A stretch of 64,000 nt of DNA, taken from assembly GCA_028551475.1 (NCBI GenBank), contig CM052358.1:15235938-15299937 (forward strand), written 5' to 3'. Shown here piece by piece: positions 36,968-50,839 of the stretch. A model generated the notes under the pieces. The model had not been told where the DNA came from, did not search any database, and worked only from the letters and a program-made list of their open reading frames with translations. The position numbers and the translations under genes are program-made. The stretch's first letter is position 1, and every line of letters starts with the position of its first letter. Origin of the DNA: Casuarina equisetifolia (Eukaryota; Streptophyta; Magnoliopsida; Fagales; Casuarinaceae).

Positions 36968-39041
36968 ACCTGTTTGTCAGCCAGTTGAGAAGCAGATACA
37001 GATGTGGATAAGAAGTGGTAAGGGGCGGTGCTCTAAGGTTCTTTATTCGAGGTGCACATTCAACATTTCGAGGGTAGATGCGTCCAAATGTTGTGGGGGG
37101 GAACTCCTTTTTGCGGCCTTCTAGACTTCAGAAGTGCCACTCAAGTTCTATTGAAGTTATGCCGGTAAGTGTCCATGTGAACCGGAAGACTCGCTATATC
37201 TTTTTTCAGTGGTGCAAAATTGTTCCCCCACCGTTTAAAAACTCCCAGTCCTCAAGGTTTTGGAGTGTCTGGGCTGCCGTCTGCTTCCCTAATGTATACT
37301 CCTACTCTTTTCTGTATATAAGAGAGCGTCTATCTACGTGTACTTAAAAAATGATTATCACGAGTGCAATTTTTGTCGAAAGGAAAAGTTGCTTGGCGGG
37401 ATGTTCATTGTCTTTTTCCGAGGACAGGCCCACGGGGTCTATTCACGTTACCAGAGAATAAACCCCGAATATCCCAAATCAACGGGCTTGATTTCTTAGT
37501 TATTTTGGGAAAAGAGGGCGGCTCATATTGAATACTTTATTATCTTGACCAGATCCACAAAGTACGTCATTGAATATGCATGCACGATATAAAATGCTTA
37601 AATCCAAGGGCCAGTCTTACACCACACCGACCTTCCGGGTAAAGTAATTCAAGGACTTGGCGTGCGCTGAAAGGACGGGGGGTTGTACATTTGTGTCAGA
37701 AGATTCGTAATGCCTGACATCAGATGCCGCACATCTTGGTAATTTTTATTAATAATACTAAAGTGAGATGTAATTATCATAGGTTGTAAGATTATAAAGA
37801 ATAGGATATAGATAAACTCACCTAGGATCCGAACAATTAAAAGAATCAGCACGTGCCCTGTGGAGGCCGATCAGCCTTTCTAATTAATTAGCGAAATGGA
37901 TAACTTCGACGAATAGGATATGTCTATGATTTTTAGGTTATGTTTCACCATCACAATTTCTCAATAATTTCCGTAGCTATCTCCTATCAACATCTTCGTA
38001 TGGCAGGTTTTCTCTGCTTTCTCAGGTTGACTATAAAAAAAGGTGAACGCCAGCTCTTGAATCCAATCGGCGCGTGAATATTGAAAGTATACCAACCTCG
38101 TGACATTGGTCTCCTCATGGGTTTGGAACGCGAGCATGACGAGTGAGAGACGTCATCTAAAAAATTGATAAACCCAAAAGAAAAAAAAAAAAAAAGAAGC
38201 TTTGACAACTAAATATGGGAGGCAAAAGGGAAAACACGTCTTCTGTTAAATGGCCACTCGTGAGAGAGTGTTCCACGTTTTGTAGGACGGGTTCCTTAGT
38301 GCATTAAAGGGACTCGACAATGATGGGTGGGAGATGGAAGATGAAAGCCTTATGACAGTGAACTCTCCTCTCATATTTTGCCCACCCTAAAAGAAAACAA
38401 GTCATCTTAGTATCAGAAAGAAAAATGAAGTTCATATTTCAGAGTGAATTTGATGGGGTATAGTCAAACATTCTATCACGGGATTTAGATGTTCACGAGG
38501 AGAAGAAGATGATGTTTTAGGCGCAATCCACAATGCGTATGGGTTAGTTTTGACAATAATGATTTGTGATGATTTTTAATTATTTCCAGCATTGAAAATT
38601 GGGCGCTTTAATGTAAAAGTCAATGAAGAAGACGACCACCGATCTTAATGATTGACCTGTAAATGAATTTTTATTATTTGGATATATCAAGTGTGTATGA
38701 CACTTCCGGTTAACATATAATTATTTTACTGTCATAGAAGATGGAGCACAATCTTTTCGTTCTTCGATAAATCTTAGAAGATGGAAGCAATCTCGTCCAT
38801 CTTTAACTGGGAACTCTGATATCAAAGCCCAATCAGTAGAACAGGGAATTGAAGGTCACGAATCTAAAGAAAGTCATCTTTACTTTTGGTGCTATCTAAA
38901 AAGAAAAGAAAAGGTGGAAAAACATAAGTTCCTTCGATTGTGACATCACTAAGGGAAGCTGGCGTCGAGTTTGTACTATTTGTCTTTGAACTTCTTAAAG
39001 CAGTGAGTTCAGCAGGAGCTGTTGGCTTCTGTCCCGAGGAA
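36968..39041. other. Intergenic region between GCP6 and the aldehyde oxidase
   Basis: The proximal part (to about 37350) probably contains the GCP6 3' UTR. The distal part is the presumed aldehyde oxidase promoter and leader. The aldehyde oxidase frame stays open upstream to 38940 but contains no earlier ATG. No gene or element is recognised. Confidence 0.5.
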
Positions 39042-42000
39042 ATGGCGGTGGAGGGAGAAACCAGAAACAGTTTGGTTTTTGCTGTTAATGGAGAGAGGTT
39101 TGAGCTCTCCACTGTTGACCCGTCAACTACTTTGCTTGAGTTTTTGCGTTCGCAGACTCGCTTCAAGAGTGTCAAGCTCGGTTGCGGTGAAGGTTGGTTT
39201 CTTTCTGTACTTTTTTTTTTTCCCCCTTTTTGGTTTGCTGTTTTATGTTATTCAGTTTAAGTTCACCTGGGTTACATTTCCATAGATGGATAGCTGAGTT
39301 TTCTTCTCCTTCTTGTGATATGAAGTATATTTTTTGTTATCCACTGTAACTGGTGTAGAGTTACGCCTTTCTCTGTTGACTCTTAGGGGTTTCATTAGGC
39401 TTGAATAACGGGCCTTTGATGTCTTTGAGACCATGACCTTTCTCTTCTGTCATTGTATACTCATAGAACAGAGTTCTTTTAATCCTTGGAATAAGCAAAG
39501 CCACCCGTTCAAGTGCAAAGTAGACCTCGAAAGATGAAAAATTTCTTTCGATAGTTTGATTCCGATTGATTTTCCTGTTGATTGTCTTGTCGGAAACAGT
39601 CCGTGTTTGTCCTCTCTTACAGTTGTCTGGATGGTTGTGGCCCTACGATACTTTTGTGTGTTTGCTACGTAAATGGAGGAAAAAGGAAATTGTTTATAAT
39701 TTGGAATCTTGGATTAGCGTCATTATCTGGGATCTTGGGGTCTAATATTGTACACTGCGAGCATTGATTAACAGAGTTGAATTGTTTTCTCCTTTTCTTT
39801 TAAGCTCTAATTCTTATTCTTTCTTTAGTATTTCCAGCTTTTCGTTATCTCACGATGTCTGGAAATGAATCTCTTGTGTATATATTGTCTCCAAATAACA
39901 CATATGTGATTATTAGGTGGTCTGTATTTCATGGTTGCAGGTGGTTGTGGTGCTTGTGTCGTTCTGCTTTCAAAGTATGATCCTGTAACTGACTGGGTGG
40001 AGGATTTTACCGCAAGTTCATGTCTTACTCTGCTTTGCAGTGTAAACGGATGCTCTATTACAACAACTGAAGGCCTCGGAAACAGCAAAGATGGTTTCCA
40101 TCCTATTCACCAACGGTTCGCTGGTTTCCATGCTTCTCAATGTGGGTTTTGTACTCCAGGAATGTGTGTATCACTCTTTGGGGCGCTGGTCAATGCTAAA
40201 AAGACCAGTCGACCAGAGCCCTCTCCTGGATTCTCCAAGCTGACAGTTTCTGAGGCCGAAAAGGCTATTTCAGGAAACCTCTGTCGCTGTACAGGATATA
40301 GACCGATAGTTGATGCCTGCAAGAGTTTTGCAGCTGATGCTGACATCGAAGATTTGGGCTTAAACTCTTTTTGGAGAAATGGAGATATTAAAGAATATAA
40401 GATAAATAAATTGCCTTTCTATAACCCTAATAAAGAGATTTCTACTTTTCCTGAGTTTTTGAAAGAGGAAATCAGGCCTTCCTTGCTTTTGTATTCCAAA
40501 AGATTTAATTGGCACAGTCCTGTTAGTCTCAAGGAACTTCAAAGCTTACTGGAGTCTTTTGAGGCCCAGAATGGAAGCTTGGTCAAATTAGTTTCTGGTA
40601 ACACAGGAATGGGTTATTACAAGGACCTAGAGAGGTATGACAGATACTTTGATATAAGGCATATTCCTGAGCTGTCATCAATTAGAACAGATCCAACAGG
40701 GATTGAAATTGGAGCAACCGTGACAATCTCAAAAGCAATTGAGGTTTTAAAGAAAGAAAACAAATGTGATGTTCACTCGAAGGGTGAGATGGTATTCGGA
40801 AAGATTGCTGACCATCTGGAGAAGCTTGCCTCAAGGTTTGTCCGGAATACAGCGAGTATAGGGGGAAATCTAGTGATGGCACAAAGGAAATCTTTTCCTT
40901 CTGATATTGTTACAATTCTCCTTGCTGTGGATTCAACAGTAGATATAATGACTGGTTCTAGACGTGAAACAATAATGTTGGTAGAGTTTCTGAAGAGGCC
41001 TCCACTGGATTCCAAAGCTGTACTTCTAAATGTTAGAATTCCTAGATGGGAATCGATAAAAGATAGTCCTTGTGAAACTGACACTGTTTTGCTATTTGAA
41101 ACCTATCGAGCTGCACCCCGACCTCTTGGAAATGCATTGCCCTATTTAAATGCTGCTTTCTTGGCTGAACTTTCTCCATGTAAATCTTCTGATGCAGTTG
41201 TCATAAATAAATGTCTTCTGGCTTTTGGTGCTTATGGGGTTAAACATGCAATCAGAGCAAAAAAGGCCGAGGAACTTCTAGGTGGAAAAATTTTGAGTTT
41301 AGGTGTTTTGTATGAAGCTATTGATCTAGTTAGAGCAGCTGTGACACCTGAAGATGGCACTTCCTATCCTGCGTATAGGTCAAGCTTGGCCATAGGTTTT
41401 CTTTTTGATTTTTTTAGTCCCTTAATTGAAAACAATGGTGAGATTTCCAATGGTTTATTGGATGGATGTATGAGTAATTCTTTTATCAAGCCTTCCAAAA
41501 TAAACCAAAATTATATCCAGTCGGATCACAATAAACCCTGTAGATTGCTATCATCTGCCAAGCAGGTGGTTGGATCGAGTTCAGAGTATCATCCAGTTGG
41601 TGCGCCAATTAAAAAATCTGGAGCTTCCATTCAAGCTTCTGGTGTGTTATCCTGTTCTCTCATGCGGTTTCTTCTAGCATCACTCTGCTCTTTTCTGTTA
41701 TCATGTTTGTTGTTTGAAACTTGACTTTGACCCAAGACCAGAATGAACTGGACAATACAAATGTTTACAGTACAAGTTTCTCTAATATAAATTTTATTTT
41801 TCCCCATCATCATGCTGAAATTTTAACAGGTGCTAAAATCATGTCTTTTTCTTGGAAAATTACCATAGATAGGATATACGTTCATGAGTTACCCCAGACT
41901 GGATGTTTCCTCTGTTCTTACTTTCAAGAACTCTCAGTAACTTTATGGGATCAGTATTACAGAAGTGATCTTTATTATGGTCAACTGTTCTATCTAACCT

Positions 42001-45000
42001 AGACAACAGTGGTCGATCAGAGCACACTTCTTTCTTTTCTTTTTCACTTTTTGTTACATCCATTCTCAATTTAAACTAGATGGTCCACTCATACTGTTCA
42101 ATTGTATAGGTGAGGCTGTCTTTGTGGATGACATTCCATCACCAGCAAATTGCCTATACGGAGCATTTATTTATAGCACAAAACCTTTGGCACGCATAAA
42201 GGGCATAAGATTCGAGCCTGAACCATATCCTGATGGAATGGCTGCAGTTATCACTTATAAAGACATCCCCATAGGAGGAGAGAATATAGGAGCAAAGGCT
42301 ATGTTTGGTCCTGAATCTTTATTTGCAGAGGAGCTTGCACATTGTGCTGGTCAGCGTATTGCCTTTGTGGTAATTCCCTTAGTCCATTATCCTTGTTGAG
42401 GAACATACTACATTCATTTCCATCAGTAATAAATGTTATACTCCTTGACAATAGTTTACACATGCATCTACTTTGGCTCTTGAGTTTTCTGCATGATCTA
42501 CTCATTAAGATGACTTTGTAGGTTGCAGACACACAGAAGCATGCGAATATGGCCACAAAGTTTGCGGTGGTTGATTATGACATGGAAAATCTTGAACCTC
42601 CAATCCTTTCTGTAGAGGAGGCTGTTGAGAGATCTAGCTTTTTTGAGGTCCCTTCTTTCCTTTACCCAAAACAGGTTGGTGATCTATCAGAAGGAATGAA
42701 AGCAGCCGATCAGAAGATTGTTTCTGCTGAGGTACTTGTATTCATATACCCTTGTTATTTGCTTGCCTTACTCAACCTCCCACCAGCCTTTGGCCCTAGT
42801 TTACATACTTGTTGAGATGGATTCTTGATTTCACTCAATGTAATGTGACCTACCCACTACAGAGATTCAGCACCTTTTCGTCACCCATCAAATAAAAATG
42901 CATTCTTACTGTTCAAATTTTGGGGATTTTTACATTCAGATTAAACTTGGTTCCCAATACTATTTCTATATGGAGACACAAACTGCCCTTGCCGTACCTG
43001 ATGAAGACAACTGCATGGTGGTCTATAGTTCATGTCAGGTTCCTGAGACTACTCACAGTGTGATTGCAACATGTCTTGGCATTCCTGAGCATAATGTCCG
43101 GGTAATTACAAGACGGGTTGGTGGAGGCTTTGGTGGAAAGGCCATAAGAGCCATGCCTGTGAGTATCTTATTTTATAAATCTCCTGAATTTAAACATGAT
43201 TATATCATGTCAATACTCTGCCAAAACCGTCTGAATTTAAACATTTTTAACCACGGTAGATTAAATCTGAATGTTCTGCAGTTAAAAGCGCCTACCTTCA
43301 TAGGAAGACAATTTTCCACTATTTTAGATTAGAAACTTCTGTTATTGAGTAAGAGAAGTAACCTGGGTGCTTAATCGATTTATCCAGTTAAGGAGTGCTT
43401 TTGAATGCTCATCTTAAGATGCTTGAGACTTGCATTTCTTTTGTTCAAAAAATGTTTATCAATTTTCCATTCTTTTTAGCTTGTGCGACCCAGTATTTTT
43501 TTCTTTGTGAACTCCCCCTCTCTCCCTGCTTCTCTCTCATCATGCTTTCTTATTGGTGCTTTGTATCCTTTGATAAAGTGAATTGGTCATTTATAATGTA
43601 GAATATAAAGTATCCATTGCTGAAGTACTTAAGCTCTGATGTTTTAGGTTGCTACAGCAAGTGCACTGGCAGCACATAAATTGCAACGCCCCGTTAGGAT
43701 TTATCTTGATCGCAAGACTGACATGATAATGGCAGGAGGAAGGCATCCTATGAAAATAACATACAGTGTTGGATTCAAGTCAGATGGGAAGATTACTGCA
43801 TTACAGCTTGAAATATTAATCAATGCTGGGTTGTCTACAGATATAAGTCCAGTTATGCCTAGAAATGTGCTGGGTGCAATTAAAAAGTATGATTGGGGTG
43901 CTTTATCTTTTGATATAAAGGTGTGCAAAACAAACCATTCAAGTAAATCTGCAATGCGGGCACCTGGGGAAGTGCAGGGATCATTTATTGCTGAAGCTGT
44001 AATTGAACATGTAGCTTCTGTACTTTCAATGGAAGTGGATTCTGTCAGAAGTAAAAATCTCCATACGCACAACAGCCTTAACTTATTTTTTGAGGGAAAT
44101 ACAGATGAAACTTTTGAATATACTTTACCTTCGATATGGGATAGAGTAGCTATGACATCCAGTTTATGCCATAGGACTGAAATGGTGAAAGAGTTTAATT
44201 GGAACAATAAATGGAGGAAAAGGGGCATTTCTCGAATACCCATTGTGCATGAAGTGATAGTAAGACCAACTCCTGGAAAAGTAAGCATCTTGCACGACGG
44301 GTCTATTGTTGTTGAAGTTGGTGGTATTGAACTTGGCCAGGGTCTCTGGACAAAGGTCAAACAGATGGCTGCATTTGCACTTAGTTCAATCAAGTGTGAA
44401 GGAATGGGGGATCTGTTGGACAAAGTGCGGGTCATACAATCTGATTCCTTGAGTTTAATTCAAGGGGGTTATACTGCTGGGAGCACAACATCTGAGTCAA
44501 GCTGTGAAGCAGTGAGGCTTTGCTGCAATGTTTTGGTTGAGAGACTGAGGCCTCTCAAGGAAAGGTTGCAGCAGCAAGTGGGTTCTATCCAGTGGAAAAT
44601 GCTTGTTGATCAGGTAGCCACTGGCACTGTGGATGATTTGTTTTGATGTTTCCCTTCTGCCTTTGAGAATGCGATTTGTTAATTAAGGCCTGACCTTTTG
44701 TAGTTTTTGTTTTACAGTAGAACATCTGAATAATGATGACTACCAATTACTTAATGTCCTCTGTCTTCAGAAGTTGCGGAAATGTCCATCCTTGTCAGTA
44801 ACTTGTTTCAGCTTGGGCGTAGATATTAACTTAAACTCTTTGACCTAATAGCATGACAGTTCACATAGTGACTTTGGCTTTCCTACAGTCAAAATCACCC
44901 AGTAGGAGGCTTAAATCTAAGTATTTGTGTTTGTTAGGCTAGTTAATGATTATGGAAGGTTTGGATTTAAAACAATACAAGTGAGCTGCTGTCCAGGTTT

Positions 45001-48000
45001 TAGGAACTGTGGTGTGCAGTATTGTGAAGAATAAATTTTTTCTGGAGATAGAATTAATTGACAATCTGGAGGCTTAATCTTAAAGAAGAATAAATTAAAA
45101 GATAGCCCAGGAAAAGATAACAAACCTTAAAATCTTAACAAGGCCTTCTAGGATCATACGGAAAAAGTTTTACAGTTTCACGATCACACAAAAGAAAAAT
45201 GTGCAGTAAATTTGTTTATTAAGTACTTCAATTGTGTCCTATAATACCATAGGACTTGCTTACAGAGGGAATATTGAAGACAAATAGCTCCTTAGAAAAG
45301 AAAAGAGTTAACAAACGTCTATAGGAGACCAAGAACCACAATTTGGAGAGGAATTATGTGGATTCGAAGCTCTAACTTTTCAGTTCACGATTTGAGCATT
45401 AAGATATATCTTGCCGAGAATAGATAGCTGGGGCAATGGATTAGTAAAGTTGAGTTGAGCTCCGATAAAGTGGGTTCCATGTAATCGAATGTGAAAATTC
45501 AAAATGGAGAAAACCACTCCAACAAAATCAGTACTCTCTGTTTTCTTGCATGTTGTTCTCATAATTTCAGATGGTGGTTACAGAATATTCCAGTTTTGAG
45601 AAGTTTACTGCAAATGGAACAGCAAAGGTCCATTTTTTTTTTCTTTTACTTCATGATGGCAAGCATTGTTTCGTGTGCTTCATGTTTGATTGATTACTAG
45701 GGTTTCCAAGTAATATGATGGATAGATGCAGAAATGACATAACCGTTGATCAAAAGGAGAAGAAAGTCCAAGGTTTAATTTTAATAGTTCAAAAATTATG
45801 GATGTCAAAATGATAAGTATACTCTTTGGGGAACTTGATGGGTTATATACTTTCCAGAAACTGCTTAAGTGATTGTCTCAAGGTACGGTAACCTGCCTCT
45901 TAGCTTGCTTTATCTTGATAGTAGTTCTCTGGATGGCAGTCACTGAACAGCATATTGTGAAAACTTAAAAAATTGTTTTTCCTCATTCTATAAGTTGGGA
46001 ACTTCAGCGACTTCTTGTTTGCCTAATAATGTCGAAAGTATGCACTCGTCCTTTTATCTGTAACATTGAATCTTAATTTCTAAAATTGCAAAAGGCAAGT
46101 ATCATGTTCTCACACATTCTGTTTGTCTATAAAAGTTGGTGTAAGAATATCAAATGTCCATATGATTTGGTCTTTACTTTTTTTTTTTTTCCTTTTTATA
46201 TGTGAACTAAGTTCAATTTATTGCCTACGTTCCATCGTATATACATATGTATAACATACATACATATATATATGGATAGATATCTCATTGGCTCCTTGGA
46301 ATCCTGTCTTTTAAAGAAAAGTGGAAAACTGAAGAATGGCAAATATTCATCATTAATATATTATTTTGGCAAGCTGAAACCACCAATTTCAGTAGAATAT
46401 TTAATTTTTTGGAGAAGAAGAAAGCAAACAAGATAAATAGTTTCAGTTCTTTTTTAACGTTCAGTGTGGTCATTCATCCAGTTGCAGCTTTTTAGTCGTT
46501 AGGTGGGGTTGACATGTACAAGATGCATCAGTTATTTCGTCAAAATCACTGCAGCACTCAATGGACTTTTGCATTCAGGCCCTATCATGTGGTTTAGGAA
46601 ATTATAAATACTGCACATGAAACCATACAAAATGTCGTATTCTCTTGTTCTTATTTTCTCAAAAGGATTTTGCTCCTTTGTTTTTTACTGGGTATCTATA
46701 GGAATACTCTCAAACCATGGTATATCTGAAGGTGATTGACACTTATGGAGTGCCTGAACATCAACAAGAAATCCTTAGTCTGGACTTCCATCGCAGATTT
46801 TGTCTGATTGTAAATTGCATGTCTGAGCATCTCAGAAACTTTCGCTGGACAAAATGCATAATTTTGTAAAGTAGGTGCATGCACTTTGATGAATGTCCAG
46901 TATGAACCCTGGGAATAACTTGCACTTTTCAAATATTCTTGATTTCATGCATTATCACTTTGGATTCTGACTCAAATCTGTAAAATGTAGGCACACCTTC
47001 AAGCGTTGAACTTATCAGCAAGTTCTTATTTTGTCCCTGACCTTACTTCCTCGCAGTACCAAAACTATGGTGTAGCAGTGAGTGAGGTATGTTTCCTGGC
47101 GCCATAATGCTTACTATTGTGCTTGTTTTGATGCTAATTAAGTGCTTTTTCTAGGGAAGTTGCATGAGGGCACTGTGCAACGGCCCACTCTACCATATGG
47201 AAGAACAAATCATACTGCAGTGAAATTTACTAATTTAACATGAAATGCTAACACAAAAATATGCTGTTGCAGGTGGAGGTAAATCTTTTGACAGGAGAAA
47301 CCACAATTCTGCAAGCCGATATTATCTATGACTGTGGACAGAGTCTCAACCCTGCTGTTGATTTAGGACAGGTTGGCCTGGTGTTTTCACCCATTTGCTA
47401 CTTAATTTTCACAAACACTCACACACAGAGGCCCCATAAATGGCTCTCTCAAATGTATATGTTTGTGTGTATTCTTTTCATCGCAAAATGAAGGTGCCTC
47501 ATATTTCAGTTACTCTACACTCTACACTCCACATGTTATTGCCTTCGAGAACTGAAATAGAGAAGCGTTTTCCCTTCTTAGTGCCTTCTAAAAACTAACA
47601 CATTCATGCAATTTCCTTTAAAAGAGAAAGCAAACTTATGGAACAACATATTTGGTGAAACAAAGAGCAGCTAGGTCAGAAATATCTATGACAAACTTCA
47701 ATCTGATAAACAAGCATATGAGCAAGATGAATTGGATCTTTTTCTTACTCAATCATGTCAATTAGGATCAAAACATATTTATATTGACATACCAAGGATT
47801 GCTCCTGCTGCAATTGTGTGGAATCATTTCTAAGCAATTGTATTTGTCTCAGTGGCCACTGAGACCTACTTGAACTCATAATAATTAAGTTGCCTCTTGT
47901 AGATTGAAGGAGCTTTTGTTCAAGGAATAGGGTTTTTCATGCTTGAAGAATACCTGACAAATTCATCTGGATTAGTGGTTGCGGAAGGCACATGGACATA

Positions 48001-49436
48001 CAAGATTCCTACACTTGACACCATACCCAAACAATTCAATGTTGAAATACTGAACAGCGGACATCACAAAAAACGTGTTCTCTCATCTAAAGGTATGTTC
48101 AAATATTCTATCATCTCGAGCTGGCTTTGCCAGCAAAATCTTGAAGATGTTTCAAACCAAATGAAATGATGAAAAACATAGAAGTGCACCATGTATCACG
48201 ATAGGAAATTCACATTTCATCTTTAACTGGATCAATACTTGTCAAAAGCTTGACAGCTGTACCTTTTAGGTGTTACTGGTAAATTCTATGGTTTGATATC
48301 TAACTTCCAAGAAAGTCCTATGTTAGAGTATAGACTGGGGTTCCTTGGGAATTCTTCCCCCTGATCTCATTGTGAATTCCCAAAAAACAATTAAATTGCC
48401 TCTCCCAACAACCATCCACCAGACTGTCCTCTATACAACTCATATTTTGTCAAGTTCTATCATTTTCTTAAACTGTTGATTTGAATCTTTCAACTTGCTT
48501 GAGTGGAAAGACTCACTTCTTCGGTGTCCAATGTTAGGCAAAGTCCTTTATGATAAAAGGTTGGGAAAATGGGTACTTTCAAGCCTTTTCTGATCCCAAG
48601 ATTGTCTCGGAAGTGGCTAGGGTTTGTGGATCAGTTAGGATTCCATTGTGTCTTGACATTTTATAGGAAACTGTTGGACAACTGGGAAACAAGTTATATT
48701 CTGGACTGGTGCAATTGGTTTTTTAGTTGCTTTTGATTGGTGAGAGTTGGTAAAGGGGTATAAGAACTGCAATTTGCAGTTACAATAAATAAGGTTTGGA
48801 TGGTGTTGTTGATTCAAGGAGGCCAAAAAGGACAGAGACTTGCTTGCTCTTGGGGCTGTTTAACATAAGAGAGGGGAAGGAAATTAAGCGAATATAAGCT
48901 CCCTAAAATTCTCAGATAACCTAGATCTGATGTCATTTTAGCACACCGTAGCAGTTTTAGATTCTTCGCCTTATTTATTCCAGGACAAGGAATCTGCCTC
49001 AGTTAGCAGGCTTGCTAATCTAAGAAACATTCACTCAGAAATTAAATGGCAAACACAAAAAGACTGAGCATTTTAGACTAGACACACCTAATTCTTAGTT
49101 GCCTTTGTTGTGGAAAACTATGCATCGTTGCACTAACAATGGGGACATTTACGGGTTTTTATTCTGATAAATTTGTAGTAGTTAATGAACAAGAGTGGGT
49201 TTTGTGCAGCTTCTGGTGAGCCACCACTACTTTTAGCAGCTTCGGTACACTGTGCTGTTAGAGCAGCAATTAAAGAAGCAAGAAAACAGCTTCTCTCTTG
49301 GAGCAGCCAAGATGGGTCTTCTACTGACTCAACAACATTCCAGTTGGAGGTTCCCGCTACGATGCCTGTTGTGAAGGAGCTCTGTGGGCTGGAAAGTGTG
49401 GAGAGGTACTTGGAATGGTTAATGCGTAAAAAGTGA
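39042..49436 (+). CDS. Molybdenum aldehyde oxidase (indole-3-acetaldehyde / abscisic-aldehyde oxidase type), ~1372 aa, 10 exons
   Basis: Exons: 39042-39192, 39941-41641, 42110-42369, 42522-42731, 42940-43158, 43648-44613, 46991-47086, 47273-47371, 47903-48092, 49210-49436; all GT-AG and in phase. Family enzymes oxidise aldehydes to acids with O2; plant members act on indole-3-acetaldehyde and abscisic aldehyde in the cytosol. Residues 1-175 bind two [2Fe-2S] clusters: Cys48, 53, 56, 78 and Cys118, 121, 165, 167. The FAD domain (about 200-480) has LVSGNTGMGYYKD and RNTASIGGNL. The molybdopterin domain (about 610-1372) shows GGGFGGK (835-841), MRAPGEVQG, VEVGGIELGQGLWTK, GGYTAGSTTSESSC and the catalytic Glu1301 in ASGEPPLL. 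The FAD domain and Moco segments fit aldehyde oxidase better than xanthine dehydrogenase. All cofactor residues are present, so the gene looks active. Which AAO paralogue it matches, and hence its main substrate, is not resolvable by eye. Confidence 0.93.
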
Positions 49437-50790
49437 AGGATAATGGGACAGAAATTATCAGACACGGTGATACTACTTGTTCAAAGCAGTGTGCTTTTCG
49501 GAATCCATGAGCGCCATGTAGGTCAAATTAGCGGCAAGTTTGTGATTGTAATTAGTGCTGCAGCTATCAGCTCTAGCATGTTTTCCTACTTCTCTGCAAA
49601 CTTGTTCTCAACGGGAAAACAGTAAGTTAGTAATAAATCCTTTTGTCTTTTCTGGATAAGTTTCTGTATAAAAACAAAATAAATATCGTCTCTCTTGCAT
49701 CTTCTGGCAAGCCGATTATGTATTGTGACTAAACTTAATGGAAGTGGAGTTACTTGTGATCTGGTTGGTGGTGTTCTCCCAGAGTTGTGTTTGTCTATGA
49801 ATTTAATATTCACATCTTCTGTTTAACTTATCCAAACCTGCTTCTTTTAGGAAGCGACCTTTCTCCTGGAAATCAAGGGGTGCGAAGAACAAAGAAACTG
49901 TTTTTGAGTTACCATTAATATCTGATACCAATATGCTTGTGTTAAGAATCAAATGCTTTTTACATTATGTTCACTTCTTCGTACTTGGGTTATAAAACAT
50001 ACAAGAAAAGGTAAATAAGGGGAAAGGACAGAAAGCGTTGCAGAGGTGCCAGGTTTTTGAGGAAGGGGGTGAAGAAAAATCAACGCAGACATATGAGATT
50101 TTCTACGCATGCCGACCATGAATGCTTTCAGAATAAAAAATTCCACACACCGGCTTCCAAAGCCGGCAAAGGAGTCCCGCTCCTCTCAGCGCGTCCAAAC
50201 ACAAGAAAAGGCTGTAGGTGATGTAAGGAGAAGGAGAGTGAGAGACGTCTAATAAAAGTATGCTAGTGTAAGGTGAGGGAAAAAAGGTGTTTATGAGGTG
50301 AGACGTTGTATTGTCTTGTTCTTCCTGGGACTTTAAGAATATTGTAATTTTAATAATATTCTAACTTTTACATTTGTATTTTTAAAATTATTATTTGGTT
50401 ACTTGAGTTTCTATGAGTGGTATTAGTATCAAGTAAATAAGAGTTGCTATTTTGTAGACTTAATATTGAATGTTAGGAACAAAGTAGTATCTTATCAGAG
50501 TAAAGTTAAAATCGTCCATTGTGAGTAACGATAAGCTTTGAAGTGGATTAGTTTGGGAATAAGCTTTTAAATGTGAGAAATTAGAAAATATTATATTGAT
50601 CACAATTGCTGATTTTGTGAACAAAACAAGAGAATTGGAGAAGTTCAACAATTACAATTATGACTATTGGGTTATCAATATGAAGTTGTAATTATTAGAT
50701 CAAGATCTTTAGGATGTTATGAATGAGAGTGAGATTACTCCACCAATTGAAGAAAAAAAATAAAAAGAAACTTTATTAGGAAGATTGTTG
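49437..50790. other. Aldehyde oxidase 3' flank and intergenic spacer
   Basis: The first few hundred bases probably contain the 3' UTR. A short perfect hairpin (CCGGCTT and AAGCCGG with a 3-nt loop) lies near 50153-50169. No gene is recognised. Confidence 0.4.
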
Positions 50791-50839
50791 ATGTCAAAGC
50801 TATAGGACCACGGGAGTGAGGATGGTCTTCTTTAAGGAC

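Noticed and set aside
43701..44435. 244-codon minus-strand frame
   Set aside because: Antisense to aldehyde oxidase exon 6, which has intact molybdopterin motifs in the plus frame.
39042..49436. Xanthine dehydrogenase as an alternative identity
   Set aside because: The FAD region and the overall motif set fit plant aldehyde oxidases better, and length and exon-encoded segments agree with AAO proteins.
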